NCBI GenBank assembly: GCA_945865935.1
Contig: CAMBFI010000002.1
Location: forward strand, 276,083 to 340,082
Reading direction: 5' to 3'
DNA from: Bordetella parapertussis
Lineage (GTDB): Bacteria > Pseudomonadota > Gammaproteobacteria > Burkholderiales > Burkholderiaceae_B
Length of the DNA: 64,000 nucleotides
Under the pieces are notes generated by a model that did not search any database, had not been told where the DNA came from, and saw nothing but the letters and a program-made list of their open reading frames with translations. Made by a program: the position numbers and the translations under genes. Below, one piece after another: positions 1 through 8,273 of the stretch (the stretch's first letter is position 1; every line of letters starts with the position of its first letter).

Positions 1-431
1 TCACTGTCTGTGGTGCCTTCTCTGTATGGATAGTGCACGTGGTCGATGAGATCCTCAACATCCTTTCGGCAGTCATGCCAGTTGCCAATTTTGCCGTTGT
101 GCATAAAGGCCCAGTTTTGCCAAGTAAACGGATGGCAGTTGCTTCTGTTGACTGCTGTACCTGTGGTAGCACGAACATGGGCAAAAAATAGTCTTGTTCG
201 AATATGGGCTGCAAGGGAGCGCAGGTTACTGTCGTTCCAGGCTGGCAGGATGTCTTTGAATAGACCGGGTGCAGTGCGATTGCTGTACCAAGCCACGCCA
301 AACCCATCACCATTGGTGACCCAGGCAGACTGGGTCGCGGCCAAACTCTGGCTCACAATGGAGTGCTCTTGGTAAAAGATCAAGTCTTCAAGGTAAATCT
401 CTGGACCCGCGTAAGCAACCCATCTGCACAT
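1..431 (-). CDS. Class II glutamine amidotransferase, YafJ/EgtC type (3' end missing)
   Basis: The frame begins at an ATG at 431, with GAGG a few bases upstream, and runs off the left edge, so about 143 N-terminal residues are visible. The protein starts Met-Cys-Arg-Trp; in this Ntn-hydrolase family Cys2 becomes the N-terminal nucleophile after Met removal and releases ammonia from glutamine. Also visible are the conserved NGDGFGVAWY stretch (about 40-49), FAHVRATTG (about 82-90), NCHPF (about 97-101) and FMHNGKIGN (about 108-116), which line the glutamine pocket. The acceptor substrate of YafJ-like proteins is generally unknown. There is no synthase domain in the visible part. The amidotransferase fold is clear; the physiological role is not. 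Confidence 0.85.
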   Translation of the reverse strand, partial: MCRWVAYAGPEIYLEDLIFYQEHSIVSQSLAATQSAWVTNGDGFGVAWYSNRTAPGLFKDILPAWNDSNLRSLAAHIRTRLFFAHVRATTGTAVNRSNCHPFTWQNWAFMHNGKIGNWHDCRKDVEDLIDHVHYPYREGTTDS

Positions 432-778
432 GATGACCTCGGATAAAAATCCAACGTATTGCAAAGTTTACGGCAGTTCTGAGTAAATTAAATTAACAAA
501 TGCCCGTTAATCGAGGACTTGCTTTATTTGGCATTAAACGGCGTATATTGAGTATGGAGGTGCAGCGGAAAAGTTGGGCTGGTTTATGTCTTAAGCCAGA
601 GACTTTTTCGGCATTCTAAGGGACTAAGTGATCCAAGAGATTTCTGGATTCATTGCCCGTTGAGCCAGCAAATATACGAACCGACGGTCTAAATAAATTG
701 CTCAATGGTTGTAGGCACGAAGGTCTGCAGAAAAGTAAAAGCTCAAATGTGGAGTTGGGCGAAATCATTCTTTAATTC
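432..778. other. Gene-free gap, AT-richer than surroundings
   Basis: About 350 bases lie between the amidotransferase start and the tRNA-Asn fragment. No frame of useful length with a plausible start and ribosome binding site was found. The base composition looks more AT-rich than the neighbouring genes. Because it ends at a tRNA 3' fragment, it may be residue of a departed or decayed mobile element, but no integrase, transposase or terminal repeat could be recognised. Confidence 0.5.
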
Positions 779-828
779 GGCTCCCCACCCTGGATTTGAA
801 CCAAGAACCAGCAGGATTAACAGTCCAC
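779..828 (-). pseudogene. 3' fragment of tRNA-Asn(GTT), possible attachment-site remnant
   Basis: Read on the minus strand, this 50-nt stretch has the 3' side of a tRNA-Asn: the 3' part of the anticodon arm with ACTGTTAAT around anticodon GTT, a T arm with TTCAAAT flanked by pairable CTTGG and CCAGG, then acceptor GTGGGGA, discriminator G and CC. The 5' half is missing: instead of a D arm and matching acceptor strand, the upstream side is the end of the redoxin gene. Integrases of genomic islands commonly recombine in the 3' part of tRNA genes and leave such copies. A decayed gene or chance partial duplication is also possible. Confidence 0.6.
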
Positions 829-839
829 GCACCAAAACG

Positions 840-1367
840 CTATTTACTGAAGCGGTCTAGTTCAAAAACATCTAGATCAATCATCTCGCCGAAATCTTTT
901 TGTAGAACCTTTCCCTTCGGATCAAGCACATAAAGCTCGGGGATTCCCTTGCGCTTGCCTATCGCACGATCAAGCTCAGGGGTGATCATGGCGACGGGAA
1001 AGTTCAGTCCGTGTTTCTGCACATACTGTGCGGCGGCCTTTGGGTCCTTATCAATCGATACACCCAACACGACAAGATTGCCACCTTTTGTGTCACGCGC
1101 GAGTTGTATCAGATTTAGATTTTGACGATGGCAATAGGGACACCACGATGCCCAAATTTGCAGCACAACATGTTTACCTGCCAAGTCCGCGGCGGTCAGT
1201 ACTTTGCCATCCATCAGCGTGATGGAGCCTAGCTTGAGCGTGTCACCCACATTGAGCGCCTGCGCGGGCGATGGCAATATGACTCCGACGATCATCACCA
1301 CCATCAACAAGCGTATGGCAATGTCGCGCAGGTTAGGGAGACGCCAGTCAGTCAGTGTGTTTTTCAT
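840..1367 (-). CDS. TlpA/ResA-like thiol-disulfide redoxin
   Basis: The 175-residue protein has an N-terminal hydrophobic segment (about 17-38) ending in PAQA, so it is probably secreted to or anchored at the periplasm. The thioredoxin-like fold carries the redox motif W-C-P-Y-C at 75-79. VVLQIWASWC before it and the downstream GIPELYVLDPKG strand, with the family cis-proline, are typical of TlpA/AhpC-TSA redoxins. Such proteins reduce periplasmic disulfides, for example in cytochrome c maturation. The chosen ATG is at 1367; an in-frame GTG at 1397 lies inside the upstream terminator hairpin and is not a believable start. The gene stands alone downstream of hppA. Partner and exact substrate cannot be told. 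Confidence 0.85.
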   Translation of the reverse strand: MKNTLTDWRLPNLRDIAIRLLMVVMIVGVILPSPAQALNVGDTLKLGSITLMDGKVLTAADLAGKHVVLQIWASWCPYCHRQNLNLIQLARDTKGGNLVVLGVSIDKDPKAAAQYVQKHGLNFPVAMITPELDRAIGKRKGIPELYVLDPKGKVLQKDFGEMIDLDVFELDRFSK

Positions 1368-1383
1368 GTGGTTATCATAGCCA

Positions 1384-1417
1384 AAAAAACCGCCCACAGT
1401 CTCCTGGGGCGGCTTTT
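1384..1417 (-). terminator. Rho-independent terminator of hppA
   Basis: In the leftward direction the RNA has GCCGCCC, a loop of about 11 nt, GGGCGGT and then a run of T. It lies 17 bp or so past the hppA stop codon. Some T residues also follow the stem in the rightward direction, but no rightward gene ends here. Confidence 0.8.
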
Positions 1418-1433
1418 CTCGCTGATCTGTCGT

Positions 1434-3494
1434 TTAAACAATCAGCGGCACAATCAAGAGCGCAACAATGTTGATGATCTTGATCAGGGGGTTTACAGCA
1501 GGGCCCGCTGTGTCCTTGTAAGGATCGCCTACGGTATCGCCCGTCACAGCAGCTTTATGGGCATCAGAGCCCTTGCCGCCGTAATGACCTTCCTCGATAT
1601 ACTTCTTGGCGTTATCCCAAGCACCACCGCCTGTACACATGGAGATCGCAACAAACAGACCCGTCACAATCGTACCCATCAGCAGGCCACCCAAAGCCTC
1701 AGGGCCTAACAACAGACCGACGGCGATTGGCACAACGACTGGCAACAAAGAAGGAATAATCATTTCTTTGATTGCAGCGGTTGTCAGCATATCGACAGCC
1801 TTATCGTACTCAGGCTTGGCGGTACCCTCCATGATGCCTTTGATGTCGCGGAACTGGCGACGCACCTCTTCAACGACAGCACCCGCACAACGGCCTACCG
1901 CTTCCATCGCCATGGCGCCAAAGAGGTAAGGAATCAAGCCGCCGATAAACAAGCCAATGATCACGCGGTGGTCCGACAAATCAAACACAACCTTTGCGCC
2001 GTTGGCCTCAAGCGTATGCGTGTAGTCGGCAAACAGAACCAACGCAGCCAAACCGGCGGATCCAATCGCGTAGCCTTTTGTCACAGCCTTTGTGGTGTTA
2101 CCCACTGCATCAAGCGGATCTGTGATGTCGCGTACGGACTGGGGCAAGCCAGCCATTTCAGCGATACCACCAGCGTTGTCGGTAATTGGACCGTACGCAT
2201 CAAGAGCCACCACAATACCCGCCATAGACAACATCGACGTCGCAGCGACTGCAATACCGTAGATGCCACCCAACCAATAGGCAGAGTAGATAGCCGCACA
2301 AACGAACAGCACGGGCCAAGCTGTTGAACGCATCGACACGCCTAAGCCTGCAATGATGTTCGTACCATGGCCTTGGCTCGACGCCTTAGCAATATGCTTA
2401 ACCGGGGCGTAGTCCGTGCCGGTGTAGTACTCAGTAATCCAGACAAGCACTGCTGTCAGAAGTAGGCCAACAACTGTTGCACCAAACAAACGCATCTTGC
2501 CGCCCGTGGCAAAGCCTACGTCGGCCAGTATGTTGTCAGGCAAGATCCAGTTGGTCGCGAAGTAGAACGCCACCAGAGAAATCACACCCGCAATCACCAA
2601 GCCCTTGTATAGGGCAGGCATCACGTTTTTCATACCAGGCGTTGCTTTGACGAACGAGCAACCAATAATCGATGCAATGATGGAAATTCCACCGAGCACC
2701 AGCGGGTAAATCACCGCCTCGGCCGTGGCGACCTTGATCATCAACGCGCCCAAGACCATCGTCGCAATCAGTGTCACGGCGTAGGTTTCAAACAAGTCGG
2801 CAGCCATACCCGCGCAGTCGCCCACGTTGTCACCAACGTTATCGGCAATCACCGCTGGGTTACGTGGATCATCTTCAGGAATGCCCGCTTCGACTTTCCC
2901 CACCAAGTCCGCACCAACGTCAGCGCCTTTGGTGAAAATGCCGCCACCCAAACGCGCGAAGATCGAGATCAGCGAAGAGCCAAATGCCAGACCTATCAAC
3001 GGATGCAAAATGGCAGACATGCTCTTACCGGCGCCGGTGGCTTGCAGGTACATATAGAACAGTCCAACACCGAGCAGACCCAGGCCGACCACTAGCATGC
3101 CGGTAATCGCGCCGCCCTTGAACGCAACGTTAAGCGCTTCGTTCATGCCTTTGGTGGCAGCCTCGGCGGTACGCACGTTAGCGCGGACCGAGACGTTCAT
3201 TCCAATAAAACCGCAAGCGCCAGAAAGCACTGCACCAATCACGAAACCAACCGCGGTCGCCTGATCTAGAAAAACCGCAATCAATATAGCCAGCACTACG
3301 CCGACAATACCGATCGTTTTGTACTGCCTAGACAGGTAAGCGCCAGCGCCTTGCTCGATCGCTGCTGCGATTTCCATCATCTTGGCATTGCCCGTACCTT
3401 GGTTCAAAATCCAGGACCGCACTACAAAGCCATATATGACTGCGATTACTCCGCAGCCCAAGGCAAAATAGAGGCCCAACGTAACGTTGCTCAT
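1434..3494 (-). CDS. hppA: Membrane-bound proton-translocating pyrophosphatase, K+-independent type
   Basis: This 686-residue, multi-spanning inner-membrane enzyme couples hydrolysis of pyrophosphate to proton export. The catalytic signatures are intact: [10 protein letters not shown] at 191-200, [17 protein letters not shown] from about 207, and [13 protein letters not shown] ending near 238. The potassium-dependence site reads GNTTKAVT, with Lys469 and Thr472. In the family this combination marks potassium-independent proton pumps, whereas Ala at the first position marks potassium-dependent ones. A good AAGGAG ribosome site precedes the ATG at 3494. It is divergent from ppa, so the cell has both a soluble and an energy-conserving route for pyrophosphate removal, and the 180-bp gap can hold both promoters. 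Confidence 0.97.
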   Translation of the reverse strand: MSNVTLGLYFALGCGVIAVIYGFVVRSWILNQGTGNAKMMEIAAAIEQGAGAYLSRQYKTIGIVGVVLAILIAVFLDQATAVGFVIGAVLSGACGFIGMNVSVRANVRTAEAATKGMNEALNVAFKGGAITGMLVVGLGLLGVGLFYMYLQATGAGKSMSAILHPLIGLAFGSSLISIFARLGGGIFTKGADVGADLVGKVEAGIPEDDPRNPAVIADNVGDNVGDCAGMAADLFETYAVTLIATMVLGALMIKVATAEAVIYPLVLGGISIIASIIGCSFVKATPGMKNVMPALYKGLVIAGVISLVAFYFATNWILPDNILADVGFATGGKMRLFGATVVGLLLTAVLVWITEYYTGTDYAPVKHIAKASSQGHGTNIIAGLGVSMRSTAWPVLFVCAAIYSAYWLGGIYGIAVAATSMLSMAGIVVALDAYGPITDNAGGIAEMAGLPQSVRDITDPLDAVGNTTKAVTKGYAIGSAGLAALVLFADYTHTLEANGAKVVFDLSDHRVIIGLFIGGLIPYLFGAMAMEAVGRCAGAVVEEVRRQFRDIKGIMEGTAKPEYDKAVDMLTTAAIKEMIIPSLLPVVVPIAVGLLLGPEALGGLLMGTIVTGLFVAISMCTGGGAWDNAKKYIEEGHYGGKGSDAHKAAVTGDTVGDPYKDTAGPAVNPLIKIINIVALLIVPLIV

Positions 3495-3673
3495 GCTCTA
3501 AAGCTCCTTAAGAGTTTGCTCTTTAATACTTGTTATTCCGGCAAGGATATTTCTCTACCGAGCACTAAAAAAAATGCCATACGCAGTATCCCGCAGATTC
3601 GCACTGAGAGGGAGTCTTTGTTTATTTGTTAATATTAGGGTATTCACTAACTAAGCCTACCCGCGGAGTTCCC

Positions 3674-4213
3674 ATGAGTCTCGACAATGTCAAGCCCGGC
3701 AAAAAGATCCCTGAGTCTTTCAATGTGATTATTGAGATCTCAATGAATGCCGACCCCATCAAGTATGAGGTGGACAAAGAGTCTGGCGCTATCTTCGTAG
3801 ACCGCTTCATGGGCACGTCCATGCACTACCCGTGTAACTATGGATATATCCCCAAAACCATTGCAGGTGATGGCGACCCGGTTGATGTGTTAGTGATTAC
3901 TCCCTTCCCTGTAATCCCAGGCGTAGTGGTGCGCTGCCGCGCTCTAGGCGTACTTAAAATGACCGACGAAGCCGGTGACGACGCCAAATTACTCGCTGTA
4001 CCAGAAGACAAAATTTTGCCAATTTACAGCCACTGGAAACAGGCTGCAGATATTCATCCGATGCGCCTAAACGCGATCCAGCACTTCTTTGAACACTACA
4101 AAGATCTCGAAGAAGGCAAGTGGGTCAAGGTCCAGGGCTGGGGCGGTGTAGCGGATGCACATCAAGAAATTCTTGATGGCATCGAGCGTTACAACGCAGA
4201 ACGAAAGGGCTGA
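3674..4213 (+). CDS. ppa: Soluble inorganic pyrophosphatase
   Basis: Family I pyrophosphatase of 179 residues, hydrolysing pyrophosphate to two phosphates in the cytoplasm and pulling biosynthetic reactions forward. The signature [10 protein letters not shown] (about 65-74) supplies the metal-binding aspartates, and [13 protein letters not shown] (about 50-62) belongs to the active site. The ATG at 3674 is preceded by GGAG at a good distance; an ATG 48 bases upstream would add residues without family similarity. The length matches bacterial family I enzymes. The gene is divergent from hppA, which acts on the same substrate. Confidence 0.97.
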   Translation: MSLDNVKPGKKIPESFNVIIEISMNADPIKYEVDKESGAIFVDRFMGTSMHYPCNYGYIPKTIAGDGDPVDVLVITPFPVIPGVVVRCRALGVLKMTDEAGDDAKLLAVPEDKILPIYSHWKQAADIHPMRLNAIQHFFEHYKDLEEGKWVKVQGWGGVADAHQEILDGIERYNAERKG

Positions 4214-4231
4214 TGCTTTTTTGTAAAAACG

Positions 4232-5371
4232 CTACATCGACTGCTTAAGCAAGGCCGCATAGTCGTCTGAGGTTGGGGTGCGCGGATTCGTTTTATGACA
4301 ATGATCCGTCATCGCGCCCTCGATTATTTGAGGAAACATCTCCGACTTTACCCCCATCGCCGCCAAACCGGAGGGTAGTCCAAGGCGTTGGTTTAACGCT
4401 TTAATTGCTGGGGCCACCTCACTAGGGTCACCTAATCCCATGGTTTGCGCCAAGCGCTCAAGCTTTTTACCCTTCTGCATCGATGCTTCGCTAGCATTAA
4501 ACAAAATCACCGCCGGCAAAAACATCGCATTGAGCGTGCCATGATGCAGTGTTGGATTCATACCACCGAGTGCGTGACTTAAGCTGTGCACAGCACCCAA
4601 ACCTTTTTGAAACGCCATCGCGCCTTGCGTCGAGGCGCTCATCATATGAAAGCGTGCCTCGCGGTCATGGGGGGTGTTGGTGGCACGCTCGATGTGCCGC
4701 CACCCGCGCCACAGTCCATCGAGCGCAATACCCTCCGCCGGGAAATTCAACGCCGAAGACATAAACGTCTCACAACAGTGGGTGATCGCATCCATGCCGG
4801 TTGCCGCAGTCAGTAATGCCGGCAAATCCAAGGTGAGCTCTGGGTCGCAAATCGCCGACTTTGGCACGATATGCGGCGACAACAAGCCTACTTTGCGGCC
4901 ATCATCCAAAATCAACATGGCGCCCCGGCCGACCTCACTGCCCGTGCCAGACGTAGTTGGCACAGCGATGATTGGCGCAGTTGCTGCGGTAATGCGTGCC
5001 GTGCCGCCATTGACCGCGATAAAGTCTTTTAACGGCCCTGCGTGCGCGGCACAGACCGCAACAGCCTTGGCTAAGTCCATCGCCGATCCGCCCCCAACAG
5101 CGATCATTCCGTCGAACTTACCCTGCTTGTACATCGCCAAGGCATCGCGCACAGCAGCCTCATGCGGATTGGGTGGCGTTTGGTCATAGATCTGAACACT
5201 CTTGGGGTCTTTAAGCTGCGCCAAGACTCGATCGACCAAGCCCGCCGCCCGGACACCCGCATCGGTCACCAACATGGGTCGTTGAATGCCGACACGATCG
5301 CACTCAGACTGCAATAAGCTAATTGCCCCAAAATCAAACTGTATTTGGGTGATGTAGTTAATCAACGCCAT
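4232..5371 (-). CDS. Iron-containing alcohol dehydrogenase
   Basis: The 379-residue protein belongs to the group III, iron-dependent alcohol dehydrogenases. The NAD-binding loop GGGSAMDLAKA is at 93-103 and PTTSGTGSEVG at about 138-148. The likely metal ligands are Asp194, His198 and His262, with His276 or His277 as the fourth. Family substrates range from simple alcohols to hydroxy acids and maleylacetate, so substrate cannot be assigned. It ends convergent with ppa and follows a small conserved protein on the same strand, 53 bp upstream, which may be co-transcribed. A second, only distantly similar member lies at 43937-45088. Confidence 0.9.
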   Translation of the reverse strand: MALINYITQIQFDFGAISLLQSECDRVGIQRPMLVTDAGVRAAGLVDRVLAQLKDPKSVQIYDQTPPNPHEAAVRDALAMYKQGKFDGMIAVGGGSAMDLAKAVAVCAAHAGPLKDFIAVNGGTARITAATAPIIAVPTTSGTGSEVGRGAMLILDDGRKVGLLSPHIVPKSAICDPELTLDLPALLTAATGMDAITHCCETFMSSALNFPAEGIALDGLWRGWRHIERATNTPHDREARFHMMSASTQGAMAFQKGLGAVHSLSHALGGMNPTLHHGTLNAMFLPAVILFNASEASMQKGKKLERLAQTMGLGDPSEVAPAIKALNQRLGLPSGLAAMGVKSEMFPQIIEGAMTDHCHKTNPRTPTSDDYAALLKQSM

Positions 5372-5424
5372 GTCTGGTCTCCGCTATTCTGTGGTTGTTC
5401 GCTTGATCATAAATCAACTGACGC

Positions 5425-5727
5425 TCACTCCGCCTCCCAGCCGAGAATCTCTGCAAGCCGTTGCACCACCCAGCCCGCCTCCAGCTCCGTCAGCCCAACA
5501 TCTTGCGTCAGCAAGCCGCGGTGGATGCGCTCAAGCACATCGGTCTGGGTGATCCCTAGCTCCCAGAGCTTGTTGCTAGCCTGTTCAGTCAACAGATTAG
5601 CCATATCCTCACACAAGTCATAGCGCGCATAGATATGCTCGCGCGAGGCGCTCGGTTTGATGCGTCCCGGCTCGACGAACAAGGCAATAAACGAGGGCGG
5701 GATGATGATCTGATTGTCGTCAGACAT
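5425..5727 (-). CDS. Small conserved protein of unknown function
   Basis: A 100-residue soluble protein starting MSDDNQIIIPPSFIALF, with an acidic, mostly helical character and no membrane segment, signal or cysteine. It resembles a small family I associate with Burkholderiales, but no function is known to me. It has a proper ATG start and a stop 53 bp before the iron alcohol dehydrogenase on the same strand, so the two may form an operon. The upstream 114 bp are shared with the divergent hydrolase gene. Confidence 0.7.
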   Translation of the reverse strand: MSDDNQIIIPPSFIALFVEPGRIKPSASREHIYARYDLCEDMANLLTEQASNKLWELGITQTDVLERIHRGLLTQDVGLTELEAGWVVQRLAEILGWEAE

Positions 5728-5841
5728 CGCGTACGCTAAAGCTTTTACAGGACTGAAAGCACACGGGCTAAATTCCTAGGTTGGCAAATGAGGCGTTGTT
5801 ACACGATACTACGCAGAATAAGTGATTACTGATAAACAGAC

Positions 5842-6663
5842 ATGACCAACCATTCTTCAGCACCTCGCATCGAACACATTGCCTTGCCCGATGGGGCCCG
5901 TATCGAAGCCCATCGCGAAGGCGTGGGGAGGCCGCTGCTCCTCATCAGCGGCCTGGGTGGCACCGCAGGGTTCTGGCAGCCCTGCCTGCCCGCGCTCACG
6001 CCACACCATCAAGTGCTGCGCCTGGATCAGCGAGGCATCGCAAAAAGTAGTCGCGGCTCAGCGGCGTGCACCATCGATCAGCTCGCAGACGACTGTTTGG
6101 CCGTGTTGGACCATTTTGAAATTGACTCGACTCTTGTTGTGGGCCATTCAACAGGCGGTTGCATCACACAATCGATTGCCTTGCGTCATCCACAACGCGT
6201 GCGTGCGTGCGTGATGAGCGGTGCCTGGGGAGCACCGAGCCGGCACCGACAAGAACTTTTTTCTGTGCGTCGCGAGCTGCTTGTGCACAACCCCGTGGCC
6301 TACGCCAGCTCTTCGGTGTTCATGGGTTACGACACCGCTTGGCTCAACGCGCACTGGACAGTCCTGGAATCTGCGGTGCGCAATGCTCCCCTGACACCCG
6401 CCGCGCAGCGCATCGTGATGGAGCGCATTGACGCCTTGGCCGCTTACGATCAAAGCGCTGCTCTGTCAGCCATCAACGTACCGCGGCTGGTACTCGGCGC
6501 GCGCGACGATTTGATTGTGCCCGCCTTTTTACAAGAGCAACTCCACGCCTTGCTTCCCGGGTCAGATTTAAAAATCTTTGATTACGGCGGACATTTCTTC
6601 CCAGTTTCTAGAACAGAACTCTTTACGTCAACATTGCTTCAGTGGTTCGCAACAAACACTTAA
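5842..6663 (+). CDS. Alpha/beta-fold hydrolase
   Basis: A 273-residue serine hydrolase of the alpha/beta superfamily, with no signal peptide. The nucleophile elbow is GHSTGG with Ser103. The acid is Asp222 or Asp223 in GARDDLIVP, and the base is His251 in YGGHFFP. The oxyanion-hole strand SGLGGTAGFW lies at 36-45 and LDQRGIAKS at 61-69. It resembles 3-oxoadipate enol-lactonase-like and other C-C or ester hydrolases, so the substrate is open. It sits 19 bp ahead of the gamma-glutamyltransferase-like gene on the same strand, which suggests co-expression. Confidence 0.88.
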   Translation: MTNHSSAPRIEHIALPDGARIEAHREGVGRPLLLISGLGGTAGFWQPCLPALTPHHQVLRLDQRGIAKSSRGSAACTIDQLADDCLAVLDHFEIDSTLVVGHSTGGCITQSIALRHPQRVRACVMSGAWGAPSRHRQELFSVRRELLVHNPVAYASSSVFMGYDTAWLNAHWTVLESAVRNAPLTPAAQRIVMERIDALAAYDQSAALSAINVPRLVLGARDDLIVPAFLQEQLHALLPGSDLKIFDYGGHFFPVSRTELFTSTLLQWFATNT

Positions 6664-6682
6664 GCTTCAATAAGGCTTTGCC

Positions 6683-8257
6683 ATGACAGAAAATTTTTCA
6701 AGCACCCAAACCATCCGTAAAACAGTCATCGCGACAAAGGGCGGCGTCGTTGCTGCACAGCACCGCCGTGCCGCGGAGATAGGTGCTGCCGTGCTGGATG
6801 CAGGTGGCGATGCCGTCGATGCCGCGATCGCGACCTCCTTTGCAATCGGCGTGGTCGAACCTTGGATGAGCGGGCCCGCGGCGGGCGGTGCGATGGTGTT
6901 ATGGCGCGCAAATGAGGGCCGCGCACGCGTTGTCAATTTTGGTTGCCGCTCCCCACAGGAATTGAATCCGGCAGACTATCCGCTCAGCGGTTCAGGAAAG
7001 TCCTCTGACCTCTTCCCATGGCCCTCCGTTGTCGATGATCGCAACGTGATGGGCGCAACCGCAGTCGCTGTGCCGGGTGTCGTCGCGGGAATGGATCTCG
7101 CGCACCAGCACTTCGGCCGCATGCCCTGGAAAGATTTGGTGACACCTGCTGCCGGCCTTGCCGATGAAGGCTTGCTAGTCGATTGGTACACCACGCTTGT
7201 GACCGCCGCCAATGCGCGCGTCTTGAGCAAAGACCCCGATACCGCCGCCATGTTTTTAGAGCAAGGGCATTGGCCGATCGCAGGGGACTGGACGTCGTTA
7301 AACGAGCGACACCTTAATCAAAAAGCCTTCGCGCAAACCTTGCGGCAAATTGCAGAGGGCGGAGCCAAAGCGTTTTATCAAGGTGACATCGCCGCGCAAC
7401 TGGTTGGCGATATCCGTGCGAAAGGGGGCTGCATGAGCATGCAAGACCTCGCAGACTATCGTGCTGAATTAGTCGATCCTCTCACGATCAACTACCGCGG
7501 TGGGCGTGTCTTTGCAACACCCGGTCTAACCGGCGGCCCCACTTTCGGCAAAGCCCTTGAATTGCTAGCAAGCGAGCTCAATCCCATCCAAGGCACACCG
7601 GGTGCGGCAACCTATGCCGCCTTTGCGCGTGCGCTCGATGCCGCGTTTAAGTTACGGTTTGAAAATATGGGTGACCACGAGTCGCCCAAAGCGCCTGGCT
7701 CGACAACGCACTTCAGCGTTGTTGATCGTCACGGCAATATGTGTGCGGTCACGCAAACCCTTCTGTCTATCTTTGGCTCACGCGTCGTGTCACCCTCGAC
7801 AGGCATGCTCCTGAACAACGGCATCATGTGGTTTGATCCAGAGCCCGGCAAACCAAACTCGTTGGGACCCAATAAGCGATGCCTGGCAAACTACAATCCC
7901 GTCATTGGCGAAGATGCCTCGGGTCGACGCTTTGCGATTGGCGCATCTGGTGGGCGCAAAATTCTTGGCGCCGTCATGCAGTTAAGCTCTTTCATCATGG
8001 ATCACGGCCTAAGCCTCGAAGAGGCGTTCCACACGCCACGCATTGACGTCAGCGGCGTGGGCCAAATAACAGCCGACCAAGCACTCCCTACCGACATACT
8101 CGCTGCACTGGAAAAAATCTTCCCAGTCACCGCGACGCGGCGCAACGTGTATCCCTATGCGTTCGCCTGTCCCGCTGGAGTCATGCGGGACGGCGAACTC
8201 AACATGGGTTGCACCGAGATCATGTCTCCGTATGGAGACGCCATCACAGGTGGTTAA
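6683..8257 (+). CDS. Gamma-glutamyltransferase-family protein
   Basis: The 524-residue protein is an Ntn-hydrolase precursor. In the family, self-cleavage exposes a Thr that becomes the nucleophile, and here the site reads STTHFSVVD with Thr341. Downstream LLNNGIMWFDP matches the small subunit. The N-terminal part has KGGVVAAQH (about 19-27) and the GGDAVDAAIA strand (41-50). Classical enzymes cleave the gamma-glutamyl bond of glutathione in the periplasm. This protein has no signal peptide and is somewhat short, so it probably acts in the cytoplasm on another gamma-glutamyl or acyl amide compound. The start ATG has an AAGG site. It ends almost on top of the convergent amidase. Confidence 0.9.
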   Translation: MTENFSSTQTIRKTVIATKGGVVAAQHRRAAEIGAAVLDAGGDAVDAAIATSFAIGVVEPWMSGPAAGGAMVLWRANEGRARVVNFGCRSPQELNPADYPLSGSGKSSDLFPWPSVVDDRNVMGATAVAVPGVVAGMDLAHQHFGRMPWKDLVTPAAGLADEGLLVDWYTTLVTAANARVLSKDPDTAAMFLEQGHWPIAGDWTSLNERHLNQKAFAQTLRQIAEGGAKAFYQGDIAAQLVGDIRAKGGCMSMQDLADYRAELVDPLTINYRGGRVFATPGLTGGPTFGKALELLASELNPIQGTPGAATYAAFARALDAAFKLRFENMGDHESPKAPGSTTHFSVVDRHGNMCAVTQTLLSIFGSRVVSPSTGMLLNNGIMWFDPEPGKPNSLGPNKRCLANYNPVIGEDASGRRFAIGASGGRKILGAVMQLSSFIMDHGLSLEEAFHTPRIDVSGVGQITADQALPTDILAALEKIFPVTATRRNVYPYAFACPAGVMRDGELNMGCTEIMSPYGDAITGG

Positions 8258-8273
8258 GCGACGGACTTAACCA
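8251..8273. terminator. Palindrome over the convergent stop codons of the transferase and amidase genes
   Basis: An 8-bp perfect stem (TGGTTAAG and CTTAACCA) with a 7-nt loop contains both stop codons. It lacks a T run, so it may be a weak two-way terminator or simply a consequence of symmetric gene ends. Confidence 0.35.

Noticed and set aside
46..375. Plus-strand open frame near the left edge
   Set aside because: It is the mirror of the amidotransferase, whose minus-strand motifs (Cys2, HNGKIGN) are clear.
1368..1397. Longer N-terminus of the redoxin from GTG 1397
   Set aside because: It lies within the hppA terminator hairpin; ATG 1367 gives the sensible signal segment.
4674..5189. Long plus-strand frame inside the first iron alcohol dehydrogenase
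   Set aside because: Antisense shadow of a well-supported gene, no protein motif or ribosome site.
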